Positions 28,053-37,436 are shown, counted from the first letter of the stretch. The stretch: DNA of 64,000 bases from Klebsiella africana (GCF_020526085.1 NZ_CP084874.1:186001-250000); one strand, 5' to 3'. The notes: generated by a model not told the origin, from the sequence alone. Numbers and translations: made by a program.

Positions 28053-28988
28053 TTATTCATCCAGCGCGTCGCGGGTGGGTAAACCTTCACTGTCGCCCTG
28101 GACCTGAATCGCCAGCGAACCGATTTTATTGCCGCGGTTCACCGCCTGAAGCAGGGTTTTGCCTTCCAGCAGGGCGCTGATCACCCCGACGGCAAAGCCG
28201 TCGCCGGCGCCGACGGTATCGACGACGTTATCGACTTTAATCGCATCAACCGTTCCCTGCTCGCCGCTGGCGCTCTTGAACCAGGCGCCGTCGCAACCCG
28301 TTTTAATGACTACCGCTTTGACGCCGCGGGAGAGATAGAAATCGGCAATTCCTTCCGGAGTCTGCTGGCCGGTAAGAATCACGCCCTCTTTTAAGCCTGG
28401 CAAAACCCAGTCAGCCTGGAAGGCGAGACGGTTGAGTTTCTCTACCATCTCGGCTTCGCTTTTCCACAGCACCGGGCGCAGATTGGGGTCAAAAGAGAGG
28501 GTTTTTCCCTCGGCTTTCATCACTCTTGCCGCGTGCTCCAGCAGCGCGTAAGAGCTTTCAGAGAGCGCAGCGGCCACACCGCTCAGGTGCAGATGGCGGG
28601 CGCTGGTAAAATAGTCTGCGCGGAAATCGTCCGGCGACAGGTGGCTGGCGGCAGAGCCTTTGCGGAAATACTCCACAATGGGATCGGTTCCATTCTCGAC
28701 TTTCGATTTCATCTGAAAGCCGGTAGCGAAGCGGTTGTCGATGGCCACAGCGTGGCTATCGATCCCTTCTTTCGCCAGCGAATTGAGCACGAAGCGACCA
28801 AAGCTGTCGTTGCCGACGCGGCTCACCCAGCCGACCTTTAGCCCCAGGCGGGCGAGGCCGGTGGCGACGTTTAGCTCGGCCCCGGCAACGCGTTTCATGA
28901 AATGCTCCACCTCGGCCAGGTCGCCAGTCTCGGTGGCGACAAACATGGCCATGGCTTCGCCGATGGTGATGACATCTAAATTTTCCAC
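28053..28988 (-). CDS. kguK: 2-ketogluconate kinase KguK (PfkB family)
   Basis: A 311-residue PfkB/ribokinase-family sugar kinase. The N-terminal GEAMAMF and GAELNVATGLARLG are typical of 2-keto-3-deoxygluconate and ketogluconate kinases. The catalytic Asp263 and anion hole are in DTVGAGDGFAVG. It would phosphorylate 2-ketogluconate at C6. It begins with GTG, 3 bp after the kguE stop, so it is translationally coupled. A KDG-kinase function cannot be excluded by sequence alone; context decides. Confidence 0.82.
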   Translation of the reverse strand: MENLDVITIGEAMAMFVATETGDLAEVEHFMKRVAGAELNVATGLARLGLKVGWVSRVGNDSFGRFVLNSLAKEGIDSHAVAIDNRFATGFQMKSKVENGTDPIVEYFRKGSAASHLSPDDFRADYFTSARHLHLSGVAAALSESSYALLEHAARVMKAEGKTLSFDPNLRPVLWKSEAEMVEKLNRLAFQADWVLPGLKEGVILTGQQTPEGIADFYLSRGVKAVVIKTGCDGAWFKSASGEQGTVDAIKVDNVVDTVGAGDGFAVGVISALLEGKTLLQAVNRGNKIGSLAIQVQGDSEGLPTRDALDE

Positions 28989-28991
28989 GGC

Positions 28992-29741
28992 TTAATCCTC
29001 ACGTAACAGGTTGACGTAGCGGCGGGTCACGGCCGTCAGGTCATGGCCAGTCAGCGGAAACTCGATCCCACGCGGCGCATCGGCGGGAAGATTATCGAGC
29101 AGGGCCAGCCAGCGTTCGGCAGCCTGATCCGGCGGTACCGCGCGGAATTTCTCATGATGAGGCTCCGCCGCTTTAACATGAATATAGCTGACCGCTGGCG
29201 CAAGATGGCGGGCCGCCTCTTCCGGCGAGTCGCCGACCCACAGCCAGTTGCCCATATCAAAGGTGAGGGTGATCGGCAGCTGATGGACCCGGCAGGCGGC
29301 TTTGAAGCGCTGCATCGGCGCCAGCTGGCCGCAGTCGGTCTGGTCATTCTCTACCACCAGCGCCATGCCGCTGTCGCTGAGGATCGCGCGCAGGGTGTCC
29401 AGCTGTTGATTGTGAAGGAAATGGCCGAGAGAGAGTTTCAGCCACAGAGCATTCAGGGTCTGTGCTTCCGCGAGCAGCGACGGGAGTTGCGGGTTAAGCT
29501 CGCCGTTGTCGCTGAACAGCGCCTGTGGCGCGGAGTAACAGACCAGCAGGCCGTGGCGCTCAATGGTGGCCGCCAGCGCTGGCAGGGCATTGAGCTCTTC
29601 CGCGCTGAACAGTTCGCGGCGGATTTCGACGCCGTCCGCGCCGGCGTCGGCGATAAACGGCAGGACGGCGGCCTGCCCGCCTAAGGATTTAACATGGTCG
29701 TTACCATATGCAGCGGTAACGACAATAATTTTTCTGGCCAT
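28992..29741 (-). CDS. kguE: KguE, TIM-barrel sugar isomerase/epimerase-like protein
   Basis: A 249-residue protein of the AP-endonuclease 2/xylose isomerase-like TIM-barrel family. Acidic and histidine metal-binding positions include GVEIRREL, VENDQTD, TFDMGNWLWVG and YIHVKAAEPHHE. KguE is the first gene of 2-ketogluconate operons in Pseudomonas, where it is called an epimerase without a firmly shown reaction. Gene order supports the name. It precedes kguK by 3 bp and follows ptxS. Confidence 0.78.
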   Translation of the reverse strand: MARKIIVVTAAYGNDHVKSLGGQAAVLPFIADAGADGVEIRRELFSAEELNALPALAATIERHGLLVCYSAPQALFSDNGELNPQLPSLLAEAQTLNALWLKLSLGHFLHNQQLDTLRAILSDSGMALVVENDQTDCGQLAPMQRFKAACRVHQLPITLTFDMGNWLWVGDSPEEAARHLAPAVSYIHVKAAEPHHEKFRAVPPDQAAERWLALLDNLPADAPRGIEFPLTGHDLTAVTRRYVNLLRED

Positions 29742-29790
29742 CGCGCTCTTACTCCCGGCGTTTGTTGCTTAATCTCCTTATTACGCTAGA

Positions 29791-29804
29791 TGGTATCGGT
29801 TCCA
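29791..29804. promoter_or_regulatory. Candidate PtxS operator upstream of kguE
   Basis: TGGTATCGGTTCCA is an imperfect 14-bp dyad with a central CG, the form expected for a LacI-family operator. Its complement matches the remembered PtxS site TGAAACCGGTTTCA at 10 of 14 positions. It lies 50 bp before the kguE start, in the 111-bp ptxS-kguE gap. Confidence 0.55.
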
Positions 29805-29852
29805 TAAGAAAGGGCGAGATGTTTAATTTATGATCGGCATCACGAAGGAGCG

Positions 29853-30869
29853 TTAACGGGAGGTTGATCCGCGGACGATAAGCTCGCCGGAAAATACCCG
29901 CTCGCGGATAGGATCGTTAGTGCCGGCAATGCGCCGAATCACCTGTTCCACCGCCGCGTAGCCGATCTGCCACGTCGGTTGTTTGAGGGTAGTAATACCG
30001 ACGCCGGCCAGCTCCGCCCACTCCAGTTCGTCGAAGCCCAGCAGGCCGATATCGCTGCCCCAGATCAGGCCGACGCGCTTCAGGGCGCGGGCCACCTGCA
30101 GCGTCAGTGCGCCGTTAGCGGAGATCACCGCTTTGCGCATCCCGCGGTGGCGGGCATGGAACTGGCGCAGGACATTATCCAGCATCGCGCCGTCGTTGAG
30201 CTGCACCTCGGCGTTTTCGGCCACCACGCCGTGATGGCGGGCGAGCGTGGCGCGGAAAGCGCTCAGGCGCTCGCGGCGGGTATTCACCGAGCCCAGCGGT
30301 TCGCTGAGAAACAGGATGGCCTCAAAACCTTTTTCCACCAGGTGTTCGGTGGCGGTGGTGGCCGCCTGGGCGTTATCAAGCCCGACCACATCGCAGGCGA
30401 AATCGGGGATTTTACGGTCAATCAGCACCATCGGCAGGGCCGACTGCTGCAGGCGATTCAGGCCATCCTCCCGCATGCCGACCGCGTTGACGACAATACC
30501 CTCCACCTGGTAGCTGCGCAGCAGGTCCAGGTAGTGCAGCTCCTGATCCAGCTCGTTATTGGTGTTACATACCAGCAGGGTGAAGCCTTTTTCCCGGCAG
30601 GCCGCTTCAATGCCGCTCATGACATTGACCGAGTAGGGATTGGTGATATCGGCGATGATCAGGCCAATAAGTCGGGTTCGGCCGTGCTTGAGACCGCGGG
30701 CCATCAGGCTGGGGCGATAGTCGAGTTCGGCAATGGCTTTTTCAATACGAGATAACAGGTCGTCGGAAAGCAGATGCTTTTCGCCGTTAAGATAACGTGA
30801 AATGCTGGTTTTGCCGGTCTTTGCGGCTTTCGCCACATCGCTAATGGTTGCACGCGCCGCTTTCGCCAT
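29853..30869 (-). CDS. ptxS: LacI-family repressor PtxS
   Basis: A 338-residue LacI/GalR regulator. The N-terminal helix-turn-helix is TISDVAKAAKTGKTSISRYLNG, followed by a hinge and a periplasmic-binding-type effector domain (about 62-335). Order and strand, ptxS then kguEKTD, are as in Pseudomonas, where PtxS represses the kgu genes and is released by 2-ketogluconate. The operator-like dyad downstream, before kguE, fits. The name is inferred from context and general similarity. Confidence 0.8.
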   Translation of the reverse strand: MAKAARATISDVAKAAKTGKTSISRYLNGEKHLLSDDLLSRIEKAIAELDYRPSLMARGLKHGRTRLIGLIIADITNPYSVNVMSGIEAACREKGFTLLVCNTNNELDQELHYLDLLRSYQVEGIVVNAVGMREDGLNRLQQSALPMVLIDRKIPDFACDVVGLDNAQAATTATEHLVEKGFEAILFLSEPLGSVNTRRERLSAFRATLARHHGVVAENAEVQLNDGAMLDNVLRQFHARHRGMRKAVISANGALTLQVARALKRVGLIWGSDIGLLGFDELEWAELAGVGITTLKQPTWQIGYAAVEQVIRRIAGTNDPIRERVFSGELIVRGSTSR

Positions 30870-30934
30870 GGTGGCTTCCTTTGCTGAAAATCTGCCAACA
30901 CCTTAGCGCGAAAAATAGCGATATCAAGCATTTT

Positions 30935-30957
30935 GCCCGGCAGAGGCGCTGCCGGGC
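30935..30957. repeat. Palindrome between yiaD and ptxS
   Basis: GCCCGGCAG and CTGCCGGGC pair perfectly around a 5-base centre, 16 bp after the yiaD stop. Neither strand has a U-run after it, so it is not a standard terminator; it resembles a short REP-like palindrome. Confidence 0.5.
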
Positions 30958-30972
30958 GATATGAAGATGCGC

Positions 30973-31635
30973 TTACTGCAGCGGGCTGAGGGTGATTTCC
31001 ACGCGACGGTTCTGCGCTTTGCCTTCCGCCGTGCTGTTGCTGGCGATCGGATTCGCCGGGCCCATGCCGGTGGTGCGAATGCGGTTGGCCGCCACGCCCT
31101 GGGTGATCAGCGCGCTGGCGACGCTGTCCGCACGCTGCTGCGACAGACGCATGTTCAGATCCTTGCTGCCGGTGCTATCGGTGTAGCCGACGACGTTAAC
31201 GGCGGTTTTTTCATACTCCTTCAGCACCATGGCCACGCCGGTCAGGGTGTTGGCGCCGGCCGGCTTCAGGTTGGCGCTGTTGCTGTCGAAGGTGACGTTA
31301 TTCGGCATGTTCAGCACGATGTTGTCGCCATTTCGCGTCACGCTGACCCCGGTTCCCTGCATTTTTTCCCGCAGCTTCGCTTCCTGCACGTCCATGTAGT
31401 AACCGATGCCGCCGCCGAGCGCCGCGCCGGCCGCTGCGCCAATCAGCGCGCCTTTGCCGCGATCGTGTTTGGAAGAGGAAAGCGCGCCGACGCCTGCGCC
31501 CACTAAAGAGCCAATGCCTGCGCCAATACCGGATTTACCCGCTTCACGCTCACCGGTATAGGGGTTGGTGGTGCAGCCAGAAATCGCCAGGGTGCCGCTG
31601 ACCAGCGCCGCAATCATAAGTACGCGTTTTTTCAT
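30973..31635 (-). CDS. yiaD: OmpA-family outer membrane lipoprotein YiaD
   Basis: A 220-residue lipoprotein, one residue longer than E. coli YiaD. The signal peptide ends at lipobox ISGC (Cys21). Glycine-zipper segments (about 36-80; GIGAGIGSLVGAGVGAL and ALIGAAAGAALGGGIGY) precede a C-terminal OmpA peptidoglycan-binding domain (about 105-215) with GYTDSTGSKDLNMRLSQQRA. It would tether the outer membrane to the cell wall. E. coli yiaD is a suppressor of bamD mutations. Monocistronic. Confidence 0.93.
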   Translation of the reverse strand: MKKRVLMIAALVSGTLAISGCTTNPYTGEREAGKSGIGAGIGSLVGAGVGALSSSKHDRGKGALIGAAAGAALGGGIGYYMDVQEAKLREKMQGTGVSVTRNGDNIVLNMPNNVTFDSNSANLKPAGANTLTGVAMVLKEYEKTAVNVVGYTDSTGSKDLNMRLSQQRADSVASALITQGVAANRIRTTGMGPANPIASNSTAEGKAQNRRVEITLSPLQ

Positions 31636-31801
31636 TTAATGTCCTTAATCCTTTTTATTCTTTGTCACAGCGAACGTGACGGTTGATTATGACGCGCGAT
31701 TACGGAGAAAATTCCCCGGATACCATCTCATTTTGTAAATAACATTGAACGGTGCCCATCACGCCGTCATCACACCTGCATTCGCTGACCAGGAGCCGCC
31801 C

Positions 31802-34132
31802 TTGCCAACCTCATCTGCAACTAAAACCATCTTAACCGCCGCCCACTGGGGGCCGATGCTGGTGGAAACGGACGGAGAAAACGTCCTCTCTTCCCGCGGC
31901 GCGTTGGCGACACCGTTTGCCAATTCGCTGCAAACGGCAGTACGCGATCAGGTGCACAGCAAAACCCGCGTGCGCTACCCGATGGTGCGCAAAGGCTTTC
32001 TCGCCTCCCCGGACCAACCCCAGGGGATCCGCGGCCAGGATGAATTTGTGCGGGTGAGCTGGGATCAGGCGCTGGATTTAATTGATGCCCAGCACCGCCG
32101 CATTCGTGACAGCTACGGTCCGGCTTCCATTTTTGCCGGTTCCTACGGCTGGCGCTCTAACGGCGTATTGCATAAGGCGGCGACGCTGCTGCAGCGCTAT
32201 ATGAGCCTGGCGGGCGGCTATACTGGCCATCTTGGCGATTATTCCACCGGCGCGGCGCAGGCGATCATGCCCTACGTCGTGGGCGGCAATGAGGTATATC
32301 AGCAGCAGACCAGCTGGCCGCTGGTGCTCGAGCATAGCGAGGTGGTGGTGCTGTGGAGCGCCAATCCGCTGAACACGCTGAAAATTGCCTGGAACGCCTC
32401 CGATGAGCAGGGGATCCCGTGGTTTGACCGGTTGCGTCAGAGCGGCAAGCGTCTGATCTGCATCGATCCCATGCGATCGGAAACCGTCGATTTCTTTGGC
32501 GACGCGATGGAGTGGATCGCCCCGCATATGGGCACCGACGTCGCGCTGATGCTGGGGATCGCCCATACGCTGGTGGAAAATGGCTGGCAGGATGATGCGT
32601 TTCTTACCCGCTGCACCAGCGGCTACGACATCTTTGCCCGCTATCTGACCGGTGAAAGCGACGGCGTAGCGAAAACCGCCGACTGGGCAGCGGCAATCTG
32701 TGGCGTTGAAGCAGATAAGATCCGTGAACTGGCGAAACTTTTCCACGAAAATACCACTATGCTGATGGCCGGCTGGGGTATGCAGCGTCAGCAGTATGGC
32801 GAGCAGAAACACTGGATGCTGGTCACCCTGGCCGCCATGCTGGGTCAGATTGGCACCCCCGGTGGCGGGTTTGGTCTTTCCTACCATTTCGCCAACGGCG
32901 GTAACCCAACGCGCCGCGCGGCGGTGCTGGGCTCGATGCAGGGGAGCGTGGCGGGCGGTGTGGATGCCGTGGAGAAGATCCCGGTCGCGCGGATCGTCGA
33001 GGCGCTGGAAAATCCGGGGGCGGAGTATCAGCACAACGGCATGGCGCGCCGCTTCCCCGATATTCGCTTTATCTGGTGGGCCGGCGGCGCCAACTTTACC
33101 CATCATCAGGACACCAACCGGCTGATTCAGGCGTGGCAGAAACCAGAGCTCATCGTCATTTCCGAATGCTTCTGGACCGCCGCCGCGCGCCATGCCGATA
33201 TCGTCCTGCCGGCGACCACCTCGTTTGAGCGCAACGATCTGACCATGACCGGGGACTACAGTAATCAGCATCTGGTGCCGATGAAGCAGGTGGTTGCCCC
33301 GCGAGATGAAGCGCGCGACGATTTCGCGGTCTTTGCCGACCTCAGCGAACGCTGGGAAACGGGGGGCCGCGAACGCTTCACCGAAGGGAAGAGTGATTTG
33401 CAGTGGCTGGAGACCTTCTATCAGATGGCCTCCCGGCGCGGCGCCCAGCAGCAGGTGACGCTGCCGCCGTTTGCCGAATTCTGGCAGGCTAATCAGCTGA
33501 TTGAGATGCCGGAGGAGCCGGAGAATGCCCGTTTTGCGCGTTTCGCGGCCTTCCGCGCCGATCCCCAGGCTAACCCACTGAAAACGGCGAGCGGTAAAAT
33601 AGAGATCTACTCGCCGGCCATCGCCGCTTTTGGCTACGCTGACTGCCCGCCGCACCCGATGTGGCTGGAGCCCGACGAGTGGCACGGCAACGCTGAAGAC
33701 GGGCAGCTGCAGCTGCTGTCAGCCCATCCGGCCCACCGTCTGCATAGTCAACTGAATCATACCGCGCTGCGCGAACGCTATGCCGTCGCCGGGCGCGAAC
33801 CGTTGACTATTCATCCGCAGGATGCGCAGGCGCGCGGGATTGTCGATGGCGATCTGGTGCGGGTATGGAACGCCCGCGGTCAGGTGCTGGCCGGCGCCGT
33901 GGTGACGGAGGGGATCCGCCCGGGGGTGATTTGCCTGCATGAAGGGGCGTGGCCCGACCTGGATCCGCAGGTGGGCATCTGCAAAAACGGGGCGGTGAAC
34001 GTCTTAACCAAAGATATCCCGACATCCCGGCTCGGCAACGGCTGTGCCGGGAACACCGCCCTGGCGTGGCTGGAGAAATATACCGGCCCGGCGCTGCCGC
34101 TTACAGCTTTTGAACCGCCGGCCAGCGCATAA
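31802..34132 (+). CDS. bisC: Biotin sulfoxide reductase BisC
   Basis: A 776-residue molybdopterin enzyme of the DMSO-reductase family (E. coli BisC 777). It reduces biotin sulfoxide, and also methionine sulfoxide, in the cytosol. There is no N-terminal [4Fe-4S] Cys motif or Tat signal. The likely Mo-ligand Ser is in DYSTGAAQ. No ATG suits the N-terminus; I chose TTG 31802 because AGGAG lies 6 bases upstream and the length then matches E. coli. Its 3' end overlaps convergent yiaC by 32 bp. Confidence 0.92.
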   Translation: MPTSSATKTILTAAHWGPMLVETDGENVLSSRGALATPFANSLQTAVRDQVHSKTRVRYPMVRKGFLASPDQPQGIRGQDEFVRVSWDQALDLIDAQHRRIRDSYGPASIFAGSYGWRSNGVLHKAATLLQRYMSLAGGYTGHLGDYSTGAAQAIMPYVVGGNEVYQQQTSWPLVLEHSEVVVLWSANPLNTLKIAWNASDEQGIPWFDRLRQSGKRLICIDPMRSETVDFFGDAMEWIAPHMGTDVALMLGIAHTLVENGWQDDAFLTRCTSGYDIFARYLTGESDGVAKTADWAAAICGVEADKIRELAKLFHENTTMLMAGWGMQRQQYGEQKHWMLVTLAAMLGQIGTPGGGFGLSYHFANGGNPTRRAAVLGSMQGSVAGGVDAVEKIPVARIVEALENPGAEYQHNGMARRFPDIRFIWWAGGANFTHHQDTNRLIQAWQKPELIVISECFWTAAARHADIVLPATTSFERNDLTMTGDYSNQHLVPMKQVVAPRDEARDDFAVFADLSERWETGGRERFTEGKSDLQWLETFYQMASRRGAQQQVTLPPFAEFWQANQLIEMPEEPENARFARFAAFRADPQANPLKTASGKIEIYSPAIAAFGYADCPPHPMWLEPDEWHGNAEDGQLQLLSAHPAHRLHSQLNHTALRERYAVAGREPLTIHPQDAQARGIVDGDLVRVWNARGQVLAGAVVTEGIRPGVICLHEGAWPDLDPQVGICKNGAVNVLTKDIPTSRLGNGCAGNTALAWLEKYTGPALPLTAFEPPASA

Positions 34133-34541
34133 TCCACGTCGGGTGCTGAGTGTCGTCCTGCCATGCGCAGTCTTCAATCCGGAAGCCCTGCGCATGGTAG
34201 AAGCTGACCGCCGATTCGTTCTTCTGGTAAACCTCGAGGCTCAGCCAGGCGTAATGCTGTTTGACTTCATCCAGCAGCGCCCGGCCAATGCCCTGGCGGA
34301 TGGCGTCCGGCGCGACAAACAGCGCGCCGACGAAGCGGGAGTCCAGCACGCTAACAAAGCCTTTTAATTCACCGTCTTGCTCCCAGACCCAGGTGCTGGC
34401 GGCGGGAAGATAGACATCCCTTACCACCGCGAGGCTGTCGCGCCAGTAGCTTTCGCTGATAAAAGGATGGGCATGAATCGTGCTTTCCAGCCACAGGGCC
34501 AGCAGCGGCGCGGTATCTTCAGTGTCCCACTTGCGGATCAT
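34101..34541 (-). CDS. yiaC: GNAT N-acetyltransferase YiaC
   Basis: A 146-residue GNAT acetyltransferase, same length as E. coli YiaC. The acetyl-CoA loop is QGIGRAL, followed by the [19 protein letters not shown] motif B region. E. coli YiaC acetylates protein lysines. I chose ATG 34541 because it matches the family start; longer frames run into tag. The 5' end overlaps tag by 23 bp (coupled), and the 3' end overlaps bisC on the other strand. Confidence 0.92.
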   Translation of the reverse strand: MIRKWDTEDTAPLLALWLESTIHAHPFISESYWRDSLAVVRDVYLPAASTWVWEQDGELKGFVSVLDSRFVGALFVAPDAIRQGIGRALLDEVKQHYAWLSLEVYQKNESAVSFYHAQGFRIEDCAWQDDTQHPTWIMRWPAVQKL

Positions 34542-35100
34542 CCTGACCTCCAGGGTGACAGAAGCAGCCGGTGACATGGTCGTTGACCAGCCCACAAGCC
34601 TGCATAAAGGAGTAACAGATTGTCGAGCCGACAAACTTAAAGCCGCGTTTTTTCAATGCTTTTGACAGCGCATCGGAGGCCGGCGTCGTGGTGGGGATTT
34701 CCGCCAGCGTCGCGGCGCGGGTCACCTGCGGCGCATTGTCGACGAAAGACCAGACAAAATCAGTGAACGACTCGCCATTTTCTTCCATCGCCAGATACGC
34801 CCGGGCGTTGCCGATAATGGCCTGAATTTTTCCCCGATGACGGATAATCCCGGCATTCTGCAGCAACTGCTCAACATCGTCTTCCCCCATTGCCGCCACG
34901 CGCACCGGATCGAACTGGTGAAAGGCCTGGCGGTAGTTCTGCCGTTTCTTTAACACCGTGATCCACGACAAACCGGCCTGCTGGCCCTCAAGGCAGATCA
35001 TTTCAAACAATCGCCGGGATTCTCTTTGCGCGACGCCCCATTCGGTATCGTGATATTCAATATATAACGGATCCTGACTCACCCATCCGCAACGCTGCAT
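34519..35100 (-). CDS. tag: 3-methyladenine DNA glycosylase I Tag
   Basis: A 193-residue constitutive glycosylase (E. coli Tag 187) that excises 3-methyladenine from alkylated DNA. Zinc ligands Cys4 and His17, plus the C-terminal GCFCHPGG pair, are present. The base-binding Glu38 is in CLEGQQAGLSW. The HhH-like fold region is intact. ATG 35100 gives the family start MQRCGWVSQDPLY and has a GGGAGAAAT sequence upstream. It forms a unit with yiaC and is divergent from yhjY. Confidence 0.95.
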   Translation of the reverse strand: MQRCGWVSQDPLYIEYHDTEWGVAQRESRRLFEMICLEGQQAGLSWITVLKKRQNYRQAFHQFDPVRVAAMGEDDVEQLLQNAGIIRHRGKIQAIIGNARAYLAMEENGESFTDFVWSFVDNAPQVTRAATLAEIPTTTPASDALSKALKKRGFKFVGSTICYSFMQACGLVNDHVTGCFCHPGGQDDPQVGH

Positions 35101-35243
35101 AGCTATTTCTCCCTCTGCGCTAAAAAAGTGGACGCCCCGGCTTGACGGCTGAAAGATAAAGATAATAGTTAATACAGGGAAATCGTATCCCCAAAAAAAA
35201 CACAGCAATATTGCCGATTCGGCTCTTTTCTGGAGTCGCATTA

Positions 35244-35888
35244 ATGATAATAAAGAAATGCAATGGCCTCCGGGGGTTCTTGATCCCGGCGAGCGTATCC
35301 GTCTGGATGTCGTGTGTCTCTGGAGCGAATGCCTGGCAACAGGAATATATCGCTATCGATACAAAAAGTAATACGTCTGAACGCTATACCTGGGATAGCG
35401 ATCACCAACCACGTTATGAAGATATTCTCGCCGAGCGGATGAAGTCCTCTGAGCCACCCGGCGGCCTGGCGCTAAACCAGGCCCTGGCACCGCCGGAGAG
35501 CAACCATGGTCTGAGCGTCGGCTGGAATTATCTGCTGGCGAATGGCATGACCTCCGGGCCGGTGGCCAGCCTGCGCAGCGACGCCACCACACCGACAGTG
35601 CGAAGCGTCGGCGAGACGGGGTATGTCAACACGCTCGGCTGGCGTATGGATTATCAGTCGCTGTGGGGCGTGCATCCCTGGGCGCAGGTGAGCTATAACC
35701 AGTCGCTCGCCAGCGATGGCTGGACGCCGTCTTCCCGTACCAGAGAGGGCGGCTGGGGCGATGTGACCTTAGGCGCCGATATGCGCTTAGGCTCCCATGT
35801 CGCGGCATGGGCGACGCTGTCACAGGCGGACAATGTTCCGTCGGGGGAAAATACGCTCTATCTGATGGGGGTCAGCGCTAACTTTTGA
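35244..35888 (+). CDS. yhjY: YhjY-like protein, autotransporter beta-domain-like
   Basis: A 214-residue exported protein. The signal peptide ends ...SGANA, giving a mature start WQQEYIAIDTKS that matches E. coli YhjY (232 residues). The C-terminal half is rich in alternating aromatic and polar residues and ends in LYLMGVSANF, typical of an outer-membrane beta strand. YhjY has been described as a lipase-like or autotransporter-domain protein, and its role is unclear. ATG 35244 has TGGAG upstream; the 5' side overlaps the tag control region. Confidence 0.8.
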   Translation: MIIKKCNGLRGFLIPASVSVWMSCVSGANAWQQEYIAIDTKSNTSERYTWDSDHQPRYEDILAERMKSSEPPGGLALNQALAPPESNHGLSVGWNYLLANGMTSGPVASLRSDATTPTVRSVGETGYVNTLGWRMDYQSLWGVHPWAQVSYNQSLASDGWTPSSRTREGGWGDVTLGADMRLGSHVAAWATLSQADNVPSGENTLYLMGVSANF

Positions 35889-35990
35889 CCGGAGATTGTT
35901 ACGCGTTTGAAACGGTGTGGTTATTGTTAAATCTCAGTAATGGCGCATTTCTGTGAGATAGCGCACACTAACTTTTCCCCTGAAATTCGC

Positions 35991-36060
35991 GGAATGAATG
36001 TCATGCAATGCCATTCATTCCGCCATAAATGCATTTCATTCCTTGCTGAGGGCAGTTCAT
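35991..36060 (+). promoter_or_regulatory. Three 21-bp-phased repeats upstream of yhjX (PyrR/YpdB-type sites)
   Basis: TGCCATTCAT (36009-36018), TGCATTTCAT (36030-36039) and GGCAGTTCAT (36051-36060) are spaced by exactly 11 bp, a 21-bp period. The remembered LytTR-type site for E. coli YpdB (PyrR) is a GGCATTTCAT direct repeat with 11-bp spacer. In addition GGAATGAATG (35991-36000) and CATTCATTCC (36012-36021) form a perfect 10-bp inverted repeat with 11-bp spacing. Confidence 0.75.
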
Positions 36061-36129
36061 GCCTTTTTCCCCCACAGGAAGAGGGGCCTTCGCTATTGTG
36101 GCGGCAGTTAATTTATCAGGACAACTGCT

Positions 36130-37335
36130 ATGAACGCTGCATACCGTCAATCAACCCGTTGGCTTACGCTAATCGGCACCATCATCACCCAATTCGCACT
36201 TGGTTCGGTTTATACCTGGAGCCTGTTTAACAGTTCGCTGTCTGACAAACTGGGCGAGCCGGTCAGCCAGGTGGCTTTCTCCTTTGGTCTGTTGAGTCTC
36301 GGGCTGGCGCTCTCTTCGTCGGTCGCCGGCAAGCTGCAGGAACGTTTTGGCGTGAAGCGCGTCACCATGGCCTCCGGGATCCTGCTCGGCCTGGGCTTCT
36401 TCCTGACCGCGCACTCCAGCAGCCTGATGATGCTGTGGCTGAGCGCGGGCGTGCTGGTGGGGCTGGCGGACGGTGCCGGTTATCTGCTGACCCTGTCGAA
36501 CTGCGTGAAGTGGTTCCCGGAACGTAAAGGGCTGATCTCCGCCTTCTCCATTGGCTCCTATGGTCTCGGCAGCCTGGGGTTCAAATTTATTGATTCCCAC
36601 CTGCTGGCCACCGTTGGCCTGGAAAAAACCTTCGTCATCTGGGGCGCTATCGTGCTGGTAATGATCGTCTTTGGCGCGACCCTGATGAAAGATGCCCCGA
36701 ATCACCCGGCGACCACCGCGGCCAACGGCGTCGTGGAAAATGACTTCACGCTCGCCGAATCGATGCGTAAACCGCAGTACTGGATGTTGGCGGTGATGTT
36801 CCTGACGGCTTGCATGAGCGGCCTGTACGTGATTGGCGTAGCGAAAGATATTGCCCAGGGGATGGTCCACCTGGATGTTGCCACAGCGGCCAACGCGGTA
36901 ACGGTTATCTCAATTGCGAATCTTAGCGGCCGCCTGGTGTTAGGCATCCTGTCCGATAAAATCTCCCGCATTCGCGTGATTACCATTGGTCAGGTGGTGT
37001 CGCTGGTGGGGATGGCCGCGCTGCTGTTCGCCCCGCTGAATGCCATGACCTTCTTCGCCGCTATCGCCTGCGTCGCCTTTAACTTCGGCGGCACCATCAC
37101 CGTTTTCCCATCGTTGGTGAGCGAGTTCTTTGGCCTGAACAATCTGGCGAAAAACTACGGCGTGATTTATCTGGGCTTTGGTATCGGCAGCATCTGCGGC
37201 TCTCTTATCGCGTCGCTGTTCGGCGGCTTCTACGTGACCTTCTGCGTGATTTTCGCCCTGCTGATTCTCTCGCTGGCGCTGTCCACCACCATCCGTCAGC
37301 CAAAAAGCAGCGTATATAGCGAGGCGCATGCCTGA
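36130..37335 (+). CDS. yhjX: MFS transporter YhjX (pyruvate-responsive)
   Basis: A 401-residue MFS protein of the oxalate/formate antiporter family (E. coli YhjX 402), 12 helices. Features are FALGSVYTWSLFNSSL in helix 1 and LSDKISRIRVITIG in the central loop. In E. coli it is the only strong target of the pyruvate-sensing YpdA/YpdB (PyrSR) system, and the phased repeats upstream suggest the same here. The substrate is not established. ATG follows a weak Shine-Dalgarno (AGGACA). Confidence 0.92.
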   Translation: MNAAYRQSTRWLTLIGTIITQFALGSVYTWSLFNSSLSDKLGEPVSQVAFSFGLLSLGLALSSSVAGKLQERFGVKRVTMASGILLGLGFFLTAHSSSLMMLWLSAGVLVGLADGAGYLLTLSNCVKWFPERKGLISAFSIGSYGLGSLGFKFIDSHLLATVGLEKTFVIWGAIVLVMIVFGATLMKDAPNHPATTAANGVVENDFTLAESMRKPQYWMLAVMFLTACMSGLYVIGVAKDIAQGMVHLDVATAANAVTVISIANLSGRLVLGILSDKISRIRVITIGQVVSLVGMAALLFAPLNAMTFFAAIACVAFNFGGTITVFPSLVSEFFGLNNLAKNYGVIYLGFGIGSICGSLIASLFGGFYVTFCVIFALLILSLALSTTIRQPKSSVYSEAHA

Positions 37336-37388
37336 AACTGATAGCGTAAATCGAGCACCCTGGTTAACTCCCTAAGCAAATAGTGCCA

Positions 37389-37423
37389 ATCCAGCCAAAT
37401 CTTTTGTAAATGTTTGGCTGGAT
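37389..37423 (+). repeat. Perfect 11-bp inverted repeat after yhjX
   Basis: ATCCAGCCAAA and TTTGGCTGGAT pair perfectly across a 13-base AT-rich loop, 53 bp after yhjX. No T-run follows. It may be a weak terminator, an RNA-processing site or a protein-binding dyad. Confidence 0.5.
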
Positions 37424-37436
37424 CACATTCCCTCCT

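Noticed and set aside
32078..33685. 535-codon open frame antisense to bisC
   Set aside because: Composition artefact on the reverse of a GC-rich gene; no domain or ribosome-binding site.
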